In this document: positions 7,833-16,550 of the stretch, piece after piece
Layout: each line of letters starts with the position of its first letter
Position numbering within the stretch: the first letter of the stretch is position 1
NCBI RefSeq assembly: GCF_024169655.1
Contig: NZ_JALJWV010000001.1
Location: 4,322,001 to 4,386,000, forward strand
Source: Pseudomonas marginalis
Lineage (GTDB): Bacteria; Pseudomonadota; Gammaproteobacteria; Pseudomonadales; Pseudomonadaceae
DNA: 64,000 bases
Direction of reading: 5' to 3'
Made by a program: the position numbers and the translations under genes
Notes under the pieces: model-generated
The model's database searches: none
Seen by the model: only the letters and a program-made list of their open reading frames with translations
Told to the model about the DNA's origin: nothing

Positions 7833-8992
7833 AGGACAGTTCCTTGGTTCTGCTCGTGCAATCGAAAGCCGATGATAAGGGCGGCGGCCAGGGCCGCAAC
7901 GCTGGCGATACTGAAGGTCAGGGCCGGCCCCAGCAGGTTCCAGCTGTAACCGGAATACAACGCACCCAGCGCGCCGCCGGTGCCGGCCAAGGCCGCGTAT
8001 AACGCCTGGCCCTGGCCTTGTTGGCGGGGGCCGAAGCTGCGTTGCACAAAGGCAATCGCCGCCGCATGAAAGCTGCCGAAGGTGGCCGCGTGCATCACCT
8101 GCGCCAACAGCAGCACCCAGAAAAATTCCGCGAACGCGCCCAGCAACAACCAGCGCAGCGCCGCCAACAGGAAACTCGCCATTAACACCCGGCGCAGCGA
8201 AAAGCGCGTGAGGATGCGGCTCATGCCCAGGAACATCAATACTTCCGCCACCACCCCGAGGGCCCACAGCATGCCGATCACGCCACGGCTGTAGCCCAAG
8301 TGTTCCAGGTGCAGGGTGAGAAAGGTGTAATACGGGCCATGGCTCATTTGCATCAACGCCACGCAGGCATAAAACGCCAGGACGCAGGGGCTGCGCAACT
8401 GCTTGAGGAAGCCTTCGCTGGCCAGGCGCGGGCCGTGGTTCGCGGGCTGCGCATTCGGCACCCACAGGCTGGCAGCAATGATCCCGGCCATGATCACCAC
8501 GACCACTACCGGGTAAATATCCAGGCTCAGCCAGTCGAACAGGCGACCCATGATCACCACCGTGAGGATGAACCCGATGGAGCCCCACAGGCGGATCTGG
8601 CTATAACGCGAGGTCTGCTGGTGCAGGTGGGCCAGGGTGATCACTTCAAACTGCGGCAGCACCGCATGCCAGAAGAACGCATGCAGGGCCATGACCAGAG
8701 CCAGCCAGGCGTAGGTCTTGCTGACGAAAATCAGCGCAAAACTTACCAGGGTACACACCGCGCCAAAGCGCACGATGGCCAGGCGCCGGCCAGTGTAGTC
8801 GCCCAGCCAGCCCCACAGATTGGGGGCCACGCAGCGCATCAGCATGGGGATGGCCACCAGCTCGCCGATACGCGCGCTGGAGAACCCCAGGTGATCGAAG
8901 TACAGCGCCAGGAACGGCGCCGTTGCCCCCAGCAGGGCGAAGTAAAAGAGGTAGAAGCTGGAGAGTCGCCAGTACGGAAGTGCTGGAGTCAT
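7829..8992 (-). CDS. MFS transporter (HcaT/MFS_1-like)
   Basis: A 387-residue, 12-helix major facilitator protein. It starts MTPALPYWRLSSFYLFYFALLGATAPFL, a pattern of the MFS_1-like/3-phenylpropionate transporter family, and has a loop-2 motif GWLGDYTGRRLAIVR. The ATG at 8992 is preferred to an in-frame GTG at 9040, which would add a non-membrane leader. Substrate unknown. It lies in the same orientation as aroC (52 bases upstream) and overlaps the ARD-like cupin downstream by 4 bases, so a shared transcript is likely. Confidence 0.85.
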   Translation of the reverse strand: MTPALPYWRLSSFYLFYFALLGATAPFLALYFDHLGFSSARIGELVAIPMLMRCVAPNLWGWLGDYTGRRLAIVRFGAVCTLVSFALIFVSKTYAWLALVMALHAFFWHAVLPQFEVITLAHLHQQTSRYSQIRLWGSIGFILTVVIMGRLFDWLSLDIYPVVVVVIMAGIIAASLWVPNAQPANHGPRLASEGFLKQLRSPCVLAFYACVALMQMSHGPYYTFLTLHLEHLGYSRGVIGMLWALGVVAEVLMFLGMSRILTRFSLRRVLMASFLLAALRWLLLGAFAEFFWVLLLAQVMHAATFGSFHAAAIAFVQRSFGPRQQGQGQALYAALAGTGGALGALYSGYSWNLLGPALTFSIASVAALAAALIIGFRLHEQNQGTVL

Positions 8993-9044
8993 GCAAGGGG
9001 CCGCTTTGCGGCAAGGCGCGAGCAAGCTCGCGCGCCACACACCG

Positions 9045-10136
9045 TCACAGCTGGCCCAGTACCGGAGTACTCACGCGCACATCGGCGTTTTGCCCACGGT
9101 TGCGCAGCAGGTGATCCATCAACACGATGGCCATCATTGCTTCGGCGATCGGCGTGGCGCGGATGCCGACGCACGGGTCGTGGCGGCCCTTGGTGATCAC
9201 GTCCACCGGGTTGCCGTACACATCGATCGAACGGCCCGGCGTGGTGATGCTCGACGTGGCCTTGAGTGCCAGGTGCGCAACGATCGGCTGACCGGAGGAA
9301 ATACCGCCGAGGATGCCGCCCGCATTGTTGCTGAGGAAGCCCTGCGGGGTCAGTTCATCGCGATGCTCGGTGCCGCGCTGGGACACGCAGGCGAACCCGG
9401 CGCCGATTTCCACGCCTTTCACGGCGTTGATGCTCATCAGCGCGTGGGCCAGTTCAGCGTCCAGGCGGTCGAAGATCGGCTCGCCGAGGCCCGGTTTCAC
9501 ACCTTCGGCGACCACGGTGATTTTCGCCCCGACCGAATCCTGGTCGCGGCGTAGCTGGTCCATATAGGCCTCCAGCTCAGGCACTTTGTCCGGGTCCGGG
9601 CAGAAGAAGGCGTTGTCGCCGACACTGTCCCAGGTCTTGAACGGGATTTCGATCGGGCCCAGCTGACTCATGTAGCCACGGATAACGATGCCCTGGGTCG
9701 CCAGGTATTTCTTGGCGATGGCACCGGCGGCCACGCGCATCGCGGTTTCGCGGGCCGAGCTGCGGCCGCCGCCACGGTAGTCGCGTTCGCCGTATTTGTG
9801 GTGGTAGGTGTAGTCGGCGTGGGCCGGGCGGAACAGGTCCTTGATCGCCGAGTAGTCCTTGGACTTCTGGTCGGTGTTGCGGATCAGCAGGCCGATGGCG
9901 CAGCCGGTGGTGCGACCTTCGAACACGCCGGAGAGGATCTCGACTTCATCGGGTTCCTGGCGCTGCGTGGTGTGGCGGCTGGTGCCGGGCTTGCGGCGGT
10001 CGAGGTCACGCTGCAGGTCTTCCAGGGACAGCTCAAGGCCGGGCGGGCAGCCGTCGACAATGGCGACCAACGCCGGGCCATGGCTTTCGCCCGCGGTGGT
10101 GACAGTGAACAGCTTGCCGAAGGTATTGCCGGACAT
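9045..10136 (-). CDS. aroC: Chorismate synthase
   Basis: 363 residues, the normal length. It converts EPSP to chorismate, the last step of the shikimate pathway, using reduced FMN. Diagnostic segments are SGNTFGKLFTVTTAGESHGPA at the start, RPAHADYTYHHKYG, GGRSSARETAMRVAAGAIA in the middle and GRHDPCVGIRATPIAEAM near the end. The ATG at 10136 is followed by MSGNTFG as in other Pseudomonas AroC. The MFS and cupin genes lie downstream on the same strand, an arrangement I recall from P. aeruginosa around PA1681. Confidence 0.97.
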   Translation of the reverse strand: MSGNTFGKLFTVTTAGESHGPALVAIVDGCPPGLELSLEDLQRDLDRRKPGTSRHTTQRQEPDEVEILSGVFEGRTTGCAIGLLIRNTDQKSKDYSAIKDLFRPAHADYTYHHKYGERDYRGGGRSSARETAMRVAAGAIAKKYLATQGIVIRGYMSQLGPIEIPFKTWDSVGDNAFFCPDPDKVPELEAYMDQLRRDQDSVGAKITVVAEGVKPGLGEPIFDRLDAELAHALMSINAVKGVEIGAGFACVSQRGTEHRDELTPQGFLSNNAGGILGGISSGQPIVAHLALKATSSITTPGRSIDVYGNPVDVITKGRHDPCVGIRATPIAEAMMAIVLMDHLLRNRGQNADVRVSTPVLGQL

Positions 10137-10278
10137 GCAGGGCGCTCCGTGAAATCAGTTGTAATCACTCAGAGGTGATAACCAAGCGCGCCAGTATACG
10201 CGGGCCAACCGACTAGTTCATCCTCGAAACCTTCCCGGTAGACGTTGGTCGAACCGGCACCTCCTCAATGATGGCGCG

Positions 10279-11241
10279 ATGATGCTTCGAGTTTTGCTGT
10301 TTACCCTCACCCTGTTGACTGCCGTAGCCCATGCCGCGTCCCCCGTGGTGTTGCAACGCCCCATCAGCCTCGACACCGGCAGCGGCGAGCTGTTCGGCTC
10401 GCTGCTGCTGCCGCAGTCCGACAAACCGGTGCCGGTGGTGCTGATCATTGCCGGCTCCGGCCCGACCGACCGCAACGGCAACAGTGCCGACGGCGCGCGC
10501 AACGACAGTCTCAAGCGCCTGGCCTGGGTCCTGGCTCGGCATAACATCGCCAGCGTGCGTTACGACAAGCGCGGCGTGGCGGCCAGCCTGGCCGCCACCC
10601 CCGATGAACGCAACCTGACCCTCGACGCCTACGTGGCCGACGCCGTGGCCTGGGGCAAGCTGCTCCAAGCCGACAAGCGCATGGGCCCGCTGATCGTGCT
10701 CGGCCATAGCGAAGGCGCGCTGGTGGCTGCGCTGGCGGCACCGCAACTCGACCCGGCCGGGGTGATTTCCCTGTCCGGCAGCGCCCGCCCGGTCGACCAG
10801 GTGATCCGCCAGCAACTGGCCGGTCATCTCCCCCCGGCCCTGCAGTTGCGCAGCAATGAAATCCTCGACCACCTCAAGGCAGGCCAAGTGGATGCCGATG
10901 TGCCTGACCCACTGCTGGGCATTTTCCGACCCAGCGTGCAGCCGTATCTGATCAGCCTGTTTCGCGCCGATCCTTCGGCCGCCTTTGCCAAGTTGCGCAT
11001 GCCGGCACTGATCATCCAGGGCACCCACGATTTCCAGGTGGGTGTGGGCGATGCCCGACAATTGAAGAGCGCCAAGCCCGATGCCGAACTGACGGTGATC
11101 GAAGGCATGAACCATGTGATGCGCATCGTGCCCAATGAGGTGAAGCAACAGTTGGCGTCCTACAACGACCCGCAATTGCCCCTCGCCGCCGAGCTGGGAA
11201 CCCGCCTGGTGCGCTTTATCGACGGACTTCAACCCCGTTAA
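10279..11241 (+). CDS. Alpha/beta hydrolase, probably exported
   Basis: 320 residues with a hydrophobic N-terminus (MLRVLLFTLTLLTAVAHAA) that looks like a cleavable signal peptide. The mature part is an alpha/beta hydrolase: VVLIIAGSGPTDRNGN as the oxyanion region, VLGHSEGALVA as the nucleophile elbow (Ser about residue 145), a later Asp in IIQGTHDFQVG and His in EGMNHVMR. Similar to the YqiA/dienelactone-hydrolase-like COG1073 group. Substrate unknown. Start could be the first or second of two adjacent ATGs (10279, 10282). Divergent from aroC. Confidence 0.85.
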   Translation: MMLRVLLFTLTLLTAVAHAASPVVLQRPISLDTGSGELFGSLLLPQSDKPVPVVLIIAGSGPTDRNGNSADGARNDSLKRLAWVLARHNIASVRYDKRGVAASLAATPDERNLTLDAYVADAVAWGKLLQADKRMGPLIVLGHSEGALVAALAAPQLDPAGVISLSGSARPVDQVIRQQLAGHLPPALQLRSNEILDHLKAGQVDADVPDPLLGIFRPSVQPYLISLFRADPSAAFAKLRMPALIIQGTHDFQVGVGDARQLKSAKPDAELTVIEGMNHVMRIVPNEVKQQLASYNDPQLPLAAELGTRLVRFIDGLQPR

Positions 11242-11340
11242 CCGACTAATTGCCTCCAGTACTGGGAAAAACGGCCGATAAGCCCAACGTCGACAGCAAA
11301 AAGCCTGTCGATTGGCTGGGCTAGGACAGGATCGCGCCGC

Positions 11341-12147
11341 ATGACTAACACCGAAGCAACACCAGAACCTACCGCCGACACCCCGGCGGAACATACCGAG
11401 GTCGTCGACGCGGCGTCCCTGCCGTGGGCGGACGTGCAGGCCGAACATTTCAAAATGCTGCGTCTGGCGCCTCTGGCCACCGACCGCGCCACCGGGGTGC
11501 GGCCCTTGCGGTTCGTGCAATTTGGCTATGTCGAGCGCCATGACCAGCATCACAGCCTGCTGCGCATGGTCATCCAGTTGCCGGGACAAAGGGTGCGCCG
11601 CGAGCAGAATCACCTGGATATCTGGGTCGATCACGCTAAACACCGCGTGCATTTCGGCCCGGGCAATAGCCTCGAAATCGAACCGGCCAACCGTGGCATC
11701 GGCCGCTTCCTGGTCGCCCAAGGCGCCGCGTGGGCGAAGAAGAAGTGGTCGCACTACCGCGTCGACGGTGTGGACCTGTCCAACAAGGACGCCCTAAACG
11801 AAGCCACACGCCTGCGCCGCGATCATTTCTTGCGTATCCAGGGTTTTGATGTGGCCTACGCCGACGTGCAGCATCTGAAGGGCAACGTGCAACCCGGCAA
11901 GGTCAGCGACGTGCTCGATAGCTGGAACACCGAGAAAGTGCAGTTCGTGGAAATCCTTGAAGCCGCGCAAATGCTGCAACAGGCCGAGCAGAACCTGATG
12001 GAGCAGGAGGTGAAGCTGCGCAAGGAAGAGGAAAAGGTCACCAAGTTCAAGCGTGAGGACAGCGGGCTGCGCTTCACCATCACCTGTCTGGTGGCGTTTA
12101 CCGTGTTTCAGGCGGGGTTGTTGATCTGGATTGCCACCCACCGGTGA
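11341..12147 (+). CDS. Conserved hypothetical protein with C-terminal membrane anchor
   Basis: 268 residues. The N-terminal 30 residues are low-complexity acidic (TEATPEPTADTPAEHTEVVD); the middle is a mixed alpha/beta region with RFVQFGYVERHDQHHSLLRMV and a repeated basic pattern; residues 200-240 are a charged helix likely to be coiled coil (QAEQNLMEQEVKLRKEEEKV); the end is one membrane helix (FTITCLVAFTVFQAGLLIW). I do not recognise a family beyond its presence beside prmB in Pseudomonas. It is probably anchored in the inner membrane with the bulk in the cytoplasm. A REPIN follows. Confidence 0.75.
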   Translation: MTNTEATPEPTADTPAEHTEVVDAASLPWADVQAEHFKMLRLAPLATDRATGVRPLRFVQFGYVERHDQHHSLLRMVIQLPGQRVRREQNHLDIWVDHAKHRVHFGPGNSLEIEPANRGIGRFLVAQGAAWAKKKWSHYRVDGVDLSNKDALNEATRLRRDHFLRIQGFDVAYADVQHLKGNVQPGKVSDVLDSWNTEKVQFVEILEAAQMLQQAEQNLMEQEVKLRKEEEKVTKFKREDSGLRFTITCLVAFTVFQAGLLIWIATHR

Positions 12148-12237
12148 TGTGGAAGGGGGTTTGCTCCCGATAGCGGTGCATCAGTCAATGCATTCAGTGA
12201 CTGTCACGCCCGCATCGGGGGCAAGCCCCCTCCCACA
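12148..12237. repeat. REPIN
   Basis: Left arm TGTGGAAGGGGGTTTGCTCC (one or two mismatches to the family) with CGATAGCGGTG, right arm GGCAAGCCCCCTCCCACA, inverted about a spacer. It separates the convergent stops at 12147 and 12246 and may serve as a transcript-end structure. Confidence 0.85.
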
Positions 12238-12245
12238 CGGGTCGG

Positions 12246-13154
12246 TTAAACCCTGGCGGCGAATACCGCCTGATGGTTGCGGCACTGCTCCGCCGTGAGC
12301 ATGAACACCCCGTGCCCGCCGCGCTGGAACTCCAGCCATGCGAAGTCGACTTCCGGGTACAGCGCCTCGACATGCACCTGGCTGTTGCCCACTTCGACGA
12401 TCAACAAGCCCTTCTCGGTCAGGTGGTCCGCCGCTTCGGCCAGCATCCGCCGTACCAGGTTCAAGCCATCGTCGCCGCAGGCCAGGCCCAGTTCCGGTTC
12501 ATGCTGGTACTCGTCCGGCATGTCGGCGAAGTCTTCAGCGTCCACATACGGCGGGTTGGACACGATCAAATCGAAGCGCTGGCCTGGCAAACCATCAAAG
12601 CCATCGCCCTGAACGGTATACACACGCTCGTCGGCGCCATGGCGCTCAATGTTCTGGTTGGCCACTTCCAACGCTTCAAACGACACGTCCCCCAACACCA
12701 CTTCGGCGTCCTGGAACTCGTAGGCACAGGCGATGCCGATGCAACCAGAGCCGGTACACAGGTCAAGAATGCGTGCCGGCGGCTGGTCCAGCCAGGGTTC
12801 GAAGCGGTTTTCGATCAGTTCGCTGATCGGTGAGCGCGGGATCAGCACGCGCTCGTCAACGATAAACGACATGCCGCAGAACCAAGCCTCGCCAATCAGG
12901 TAGGCTGTCGGCACCCGCTCATGGATGCGACGGTGGAGCAGCCGTTGCAGGTGGGCGACTTCCTCTTCTTCCAGGTTGCAATCGAGGTAGCTGTCGGCGA
13001 TTTCCCAGGGCAGATGCAAGGCGCCGAGCACCAATTGCCGGGCGTCGTCCCAGGCATTGTCGGTACCATGCCCGAAAAACAGCTCTTCCCCATGGAAACG
13101 GCTGACAGCCCAACGGATATGGTCGCGCAAGGTGCGCAGGCGGGAAGTGATCAC
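12246..13154 (-). CDS. prmB: 50S ribosomal protein L3 N(5)-glutamine methyltransferase
   Basis: 302 residues. PrmB methylates a glutamine of ribosomal protein L3 using SAM. The SAM-binding motif ILDLCTGSGCIGIACAYEF and the diagnostic NPPY motif in FDLIVSNPPYVDAEDFADMP are present, as is VLIPRSPISELIE before them. I use the GTG at 13154 because AGGAG lies upstream at the right distance; an in-frame ATG at 13253 would add 33 residues without a ribosome site. Divergent from the isochorismatase-fold gene. Confidence 0.93.
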   Translation of the reverse strand: MITSRLRTLRDHIRWAVSRFHGEELFFGHGTDNAWDDARQLVLGALHLPWEIADSYLDCNLEEEEVAHLQRLLHRRIHERVPTAYLIGEAWFCGMSFIVDERVLIPRSPISELIENRFEPWLDQPPARILDLCTGSGCIGIACAYEFQDAEVVLGDVSFEALEVANQNIERHGADERVYTVQGDGFDGLPGQRFDLIVSNPPYVDAEDFADMPDEYQHEPELGLACGDDGLNLVRRMLAEAADHLTEKGLLIVEVGNSQVHVEALYPEVDFAWLEFQRGGHGVFMLTAEQCRNHQAVFAARV

Positions 13155-13394
13155 GGGGGCAGACTCCTGGAAAAAACGACTGGCGATTCTAACAGCCTTC
13201 GTCTGTACCGACGATGTACGAAAAGCCTCAGCCGTATGTCGGATTTCATCCAATTTGCCATCATCGCGTCAAACAAGCGCACCTCTTGACATGGCTGCAC
13301 GCCAGCAACGGCGTAGCTTACGATGGTAGCGATTCACAGAACCGCTCAGCCAGTGGACAATGGCGCAAAAGCCCCCCTCACAGGAGCCCCCAGA

Positions 13395-13985
13395 ATGTCC
13401 GTTCCAAAGACGATGTTTCAAATCAGCGGTCGAGGTTACGCGGCTGCCAATCTCAGCCATGCGACCCTCGTGATCATCGATGCGCAGAAGGAATACCTCA
13501 GCGGTCCACTCGCCCTCACGGGCATGGACGCGGCGGTCGGCAATATCAAGCAACTGGTCGCCGCGGCGCGCAACGCCGGTCGCCCAATTGTGCATGTGCG
13601 CCACCTGGGCACCGTGGGCGGCCTGTTTGACCCACAAGGCGAGCGCGGCGAGTTCATTCCCGGCCTGGAGCCTATGGGCGACGAAACCATCATCGGTAAA
13701 CTGCTGCCCAGCGCGTTCCACGGCACCGGCCTGGAAAAACACCTGCAGGACCTCGGTCCTCTGGACCTGATCGTCTGCGGTTTCATGAGCCACTCCAGCG
13801 TCAGTACCACCGTGCGCGCCGCCAAGAACCTGGGCTTTCGTTGCACCCTGGTGGAAGACGCCTGCGCCACCCGCGACCTGCCGTACAAGGGCGGCGTCCT
13901 GAGTGCCGAGCACGTGCAACAAACCGAAATGGCCATCATGGCCGACAACTTCGCCACCCTCGCCTTGACCAAAGACCTGATCTGA
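13395..13985 (+). CDS. Isochorismatase-family hydrolase with Ser in place of catalytic Cys
   Basis: 196 residues of the cysteine-hydrolase/isochorismatase fold. Asp29 (ATLVIIDAQKEY) and Lys102 (IIGKLLPSAF) match the first two members of the usual D-K-C triad. The third position, normally Cys in a T-x-x-C-V-x-x-T segment, is Ser135 in CGFMSHSSVSTTV. True isochorismatases also lack this Cys, so it may be a hydrolase of that type or act by another route. AGGAG sits 9 bases before the ATG. The same gene order beside prmB and smrA exists, as I recall, in P. aeruginosa. Substrate unknown. Confidence 0.82.
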   Translation: MSVPKTMFQISGRGYAAANLSHATLVIIDAQKEYLSGPLALTGMDAAVGNIKQLVAAARNAGRPIVHVRHLGTVGGLFDPQGERGEFIPGLEPMGDETIIGKLLPSAFHGTGLEKHLQDLGPLDLIVCGFMSHSSVSTTVRAAKNLGFRCTLVEDACATRDLPYKGGVLSAEHVQQTEMAIMADNFATLALTKDLI

Positions 13986-14125
13986 TTGCCCTGGGATGAG
14001 CGGCGCGGCCGATTCAAGGCCCCGCTCATCTGCAAATGCCTGTCATTTGCTGCAATTACCTCTGGCACAGGAACAACCTGTGTATCTTCCGGTCGAAGGG
14101 CCGATACCCTGGAGGAAAGGTCGGA

Positions 14126-14446
14126 ATGAAGATATCCGATGGTTTTGATGCTCGTCGCTTGCGCTCCAAGGGCCCGAGCAACTGGCGTCTGCGCCTGGCA
14201 ACCGGCATTGCCGCGCTGCTGGCGATAATAGGTGTGCTGCTGGCGGTCGCCGGCGGCGCTGGCTTGTCGGGACATTCCCCGGCGCTGGGCGAACTGAATG
14301 CCAGCCCCGGCGGCTCGGCGATTCTGTTGGTGATCGGCCTGTTGGTGCTGTGGTTCGGCGTGTGGTTGTGGCGCCGCAGCCGTCGCCGGATGCGCCAGCC
14401 ATTGGAGCTGAACATCGCCTCGCACTTGATGAAAAAGCACGACTGA
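14126..14446 (+). CDS. Small two-helix membrane protein, hypothetical
   Basis: 106 residues. A basic cytoplasmic N-terminus (FDARRLRSKGPSNWRLRL) is followed by two membrane helices at about residues 26-47 and 71-90 and a basic tail (RRSRRRMRQPLELN). No known family. I use the ATG at 14126 because GGAGGAAAGG precedes it; an in-frame upstream ATG at 14036 gives a cysteine-rich leader that looks spurious. It lies between the isochorismatase-fold gene and smrA on the same strand. Confidence 0.7.
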   Translation: MKISDGFDARRLRSKGPSNWRLRLATGIAALLAIIGVLLAVAGGAGLSGHSPALGELNASPGGSAILLVIGLLVLWFGVWLWRRSRRRMRQPLELNIASHLMKKHD

Positions 14447-14521
14447 TGGCGCTTGGATAGCGTTTCCTGCGCCCCGGCCGCCGCGATTTAGGTAAACTGC
14501 CCGCCCCTCGCGGAGGCTGAC

Positions 14522-15079
14522 ATGCAAGACGACGATTTTTCCCTGTTCAAAAACGAGCTGCGCGGCGTCAAGCCGATCAAGCACGACCGCGCCGAGACCG
14601 GCAAACCCAAGACTGACCGGGCGCAGATCGCCAAGCTGCGCCAGGCCGCGACCGTGCGCACCGATGCCACCACCGTGGACGGTCTGTCGGACCAGTTCGT
14701 CATCGACGTCGGCCCCGAAGACGAGTTGATGTGGGCCCGCGACGGCGTACAGGAAAGCCAGATGCGCAAGCTCAAGGTCGGCCAGATTCCGTTCGAAGGC
14801 AGCCTCGACCTGCACGGTATGAATGTGGAAAAAGCCCGGGAAACCCTCTGGGCATTCCTCGCCGAAGCCACCAAGTTCGAAATCCGCTGCGTGCGCGTCA
14901 CCCACGGCAAGGCCGTGCGCCTGGACGGCAAGCGGCCGATGATCAAGAGCCACGTCAACACCTGGCTGCGCCAGCATGCCCAGGTGCTCGGCTTTACCTC
15001 TTGCCAGGCCCGCCATGGTGGCGCGGGCGCGGTATACGTGATGCTCAAGCGCACCATGATGGAAGGACGCGACGAGTAA
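14522..15079 (+). CDS. smrA: Smr domain protein SmrA (putative endonuclease)
   Basis: 185 residues. The N-terminal half is charged and helical (LFKNELRGVKPIKHDRAETG); the C-terminal Smr domain shows the signature SLDLHGMNVEKARETLWAFL, RVTHGKAVRLDG and HGGAGAVYVML. Stand-alone Smr proteins such as E. coli SmrA/SmrB have nuclease activity; SmrB acts on collided ribosomes while the role of SmrA is unclear. GGAGGCTGAC precedes the ATG. Followed at 78 bases by folE. Confidence 0.85.
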   Translation: MQDDDFSLFKNELRGVKPIKHDRAETGKPKTDRAQIAKLRQAATVRTDATTVDGLSDQFVIDVGPEDELMWARDGVQESQMRKLKVGQIPFEGSLDLHGMNVEKARETLWAFLAEATKFEIRCVRVTHGKAVRLDGKRPMIKSHVNTWLRQHAQVLGFTSCQARHGGAGAVYVMLKRTMMEGRDE

Positions 15080-15157
15080 CAAGTGCCATCGTCAGGCTTG
15101 CAGCGATGTGTCGGCCACCGTACCCTTGCGCTTTGCGAAAATCCCACAGGTAGTTTC

Positions 15158-15703
15158 ATGTCCCTGGAACAGAATTACACCGCGATCCTCGGCCAACTCG
15201 GCGAGGACGTTACCCGCGAGGGCCTGCTCGACACGCCAAAGCGTGCCGCCAAGGCGATGCAGTACCTTTGCCGCGGCTATGAACAGACACTGGAAGAAGT
15301 CACCAACGGTGCCTTGTTCAGCTCCGACAACAGTGAAATGGTGCTGGTCAAGGACATCGAGTTGTACTCGCTGTGCGAACACCACCTGCTGCCGTTTATC
15401 GGCAAGGCCCATGTCGCGTATATCCCGAGCGGCAAAGTGCTGGGCCTGTCGAAAGTCGCGCGAATTGTCGACATGTATGCGCGCCGCCTGCAGATCCAGG
15501 AAAACCTCAGCCGCCAGATCGCCGATGCCGTGATGCAAGTGACCGGCGCGCTGGGCGTGGCCGTGGTGATCGAAGCCAAGCACATGTGCATGATGATGCG
15601 CGGTGTGGAGAAACAGAATTCGTCGATGATCACCTCGGTGATGCTGGGTGAGTTCCGCGAAAACGCGGCGACCCGCAGCGAGTTCCTCAGCCTGATCAAG
15701 TAA
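15158..15703 (+). CDS. folE: GTP cyclohydrolase I
   Basis: 181 residues, normal for FolE. It converts GTP to dihydroneopterin triphosphate, the first step of folate (and pterin) synthesis. Zinc-ligand and active-site motifs are ELYSLCEHHLLPFIGKAHVAYIP and KHMCMMMRGVEKQNSSMITS, with the C-terminal Cys in place. The ATG at 15158 gives the usual N-terminus MSLEQNYTAILGQLGEDVTREGLLDTPKR; an upstream in-frame start would add 25 unrelated residues. A terminator follows. Confidence 0.96.
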   Translation: MSLEQNYTAILGQLGEDVTREGLLDTPKRAAKAMQYLCRGYEQTLEEVTNGALFSSDNSEMVLVKDIELYSLCEHHLLPFIGKAHVAYIPSGKVLGLSKVARIVDMYARRLQIQENLSRQIADAVMQVTGALGVAVVIEAKHMCMMMRGVEKQNSSMITSVMLGEFRENAATRSEFLSLIK

Positions 15704-15716
15704 CCGGTCGGGTAGG

Positions 15717-15747
15717 AAAAAGCCGGCGTTCATCGCCGGTTTTTTTT
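15717..15747 (+). terminator. Intrinsic terminator after folE
   Basis: Stem CCGGCG / CGCCGG with a 5-base loop and a run of eight T, starting about 14 bases after the folE stop. Confidence 0.9.
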
Positions 15748-15803
15748 CGCCCCCGTAAATCAAGTAAGATGCGGCCCTCTGTTCTGGGCAAGAGGTTTCA
15801 GCC

Positions 15804-16175
15804 ATGTTCGTCAAAGCACTTCGAGTGGGCCTCGGCCACGTCATCATCGCGGGCGACTACATTACCCGCCCACGCAAAAAGCAGCGCCCCGCCGAGCAGC
15901 AGGCGCAGGTCAACGCGGCCGCCAAAGAGCTGACCCTGTATCAGTTCCACGCTTGCCCGTTCTGCGTGAAGACCCGTCGTACCCTGCATCGCCTGAATGT
16001 GCCGGTAGCGTTGAAGGATGCGAAGAACAACGAACAGGATCGCCAGGCCCTGCTGGAACAAGGCGGCAAGATCAAAGTGCCGTGCCTGCGCATCGAAGAG
16101 AATGGCCAAACCACCTGGATGTATGACTCCAAGGTGATCATCGATTACCTGGACAAGCGTTTCGCCGCCATCTGA
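15804..16175 (+). CDS. Glutaredoxin/GST N-terminal-like protein
   Basis: 123 residues. A short hydrophobic/basic leader (MFVKALRVGLGHVIIAGDYITRPRKKQ) precedes a thioredoxin-fold domain with the redox motif CPFC in LTLYQFHACPFCVKTRRTLHRLN, the cis-Pro segment KIKVPCLRIEE and YDSKVIIDYLDKRF at the end. That is the glutaredoxin/GST N-terminal fold with no helical GST C-domain. Likely a thiol oxidoreductase, possibly membrane associated through its leader. Partner unknown. Confidence 0.8.
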   Translation: MFVKALRVGLGHVIIAGDYITRPRKKQRPAEQQAQVNAAAKELTLYQFHACPFCVKTRRTLHRLNVPVALKDAKNNEQDRQALLEQGGKIKVPCLRIEENGQTTWMYDSKVIIDYLDKRFAAI

Positions 16176-16194
16176 CAGACCTGCGCCGATCCAC

Positions 16195-16222
16195 TGTGGG
16201 AGGGGGCTTGCCCCCTCCCACA
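16195..16222. repeat. Minimal REP hairpin between convergent genes
   Basis: A 28-base sequence made of 13-bp arms (TGTGGGAGGGGGC and its complement) around TT. It is the two outer REP arms joined with the usual REPIN interior missing. It lies between the stops at 16175 and 16224 and could act as a shared terminator, although no T tract follows. Confidence 0.85.
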
Positions 16223-16223
16223 T

Positions 16224-16550
16224 TTAGTTCGGTGTTGGCAAATCCAGGTCCAGATCCAGCAGCGCCGAACCCAGGCATTTGCCATGGGCATCCAGCGCCA
16301 GCGAGCGGGTCACTCCGCCGCGCAAGATCCCCGGCAACACGAAGTTCAGCGCCTGGACATTGGGCAACTCATAGCGCCGTACCGGCGCCGCTCCCGGTTC
16401 CAACAAACCGGCGAAGAACGCCGCCACACGCTCGGCCGTGAGCTGTTCGCAGAGCCGCGGATAATCCTCGGCGCGATAGGCAATGATCGAGATATTCGAG
16501 GTGTCGCCCTTATCCCCGGTGCGGGAATGGGCCAGGGTATGCAGCTTCAT
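16224..16550 (-). CDS. AtuA-type C-terminal domain as a separate protein
   Basis: 108 residues: HSRTGDKGDTSNISIIAYRAEDYPRL, then VRRYELPNVQALNFVLPGILRGG. It matches the last ~110 residues of the fused AtuA protein in this same window (ARSGDKGNHSNIGVIARDP... and WYLPGSHSLNFLLENALGGGG at 57920-59698). It overlaps the stop of the DUF1446 gene by 4 bases (ATGA), so it is translated as the partner subunit. The biochemical role of either part is not established. Confidence 0.85.
   Translation of the reverse strand: MKLHTLAHSRTGDKGDTSNISIIAYRAEDYPRLCEQLTAERVAAFFAGLLEPGAAPVRRYELPNVQALNFVLPGILRGGVTRSLALDAHGKCLGSALLDLDLDLPTPN

Noticed and set aside
13436..15082. A 548-codon minus-strand frame
   Set aside because: Antisense to the isochorismatase-fold and smrA genes, no start signal, no recognisable domain.
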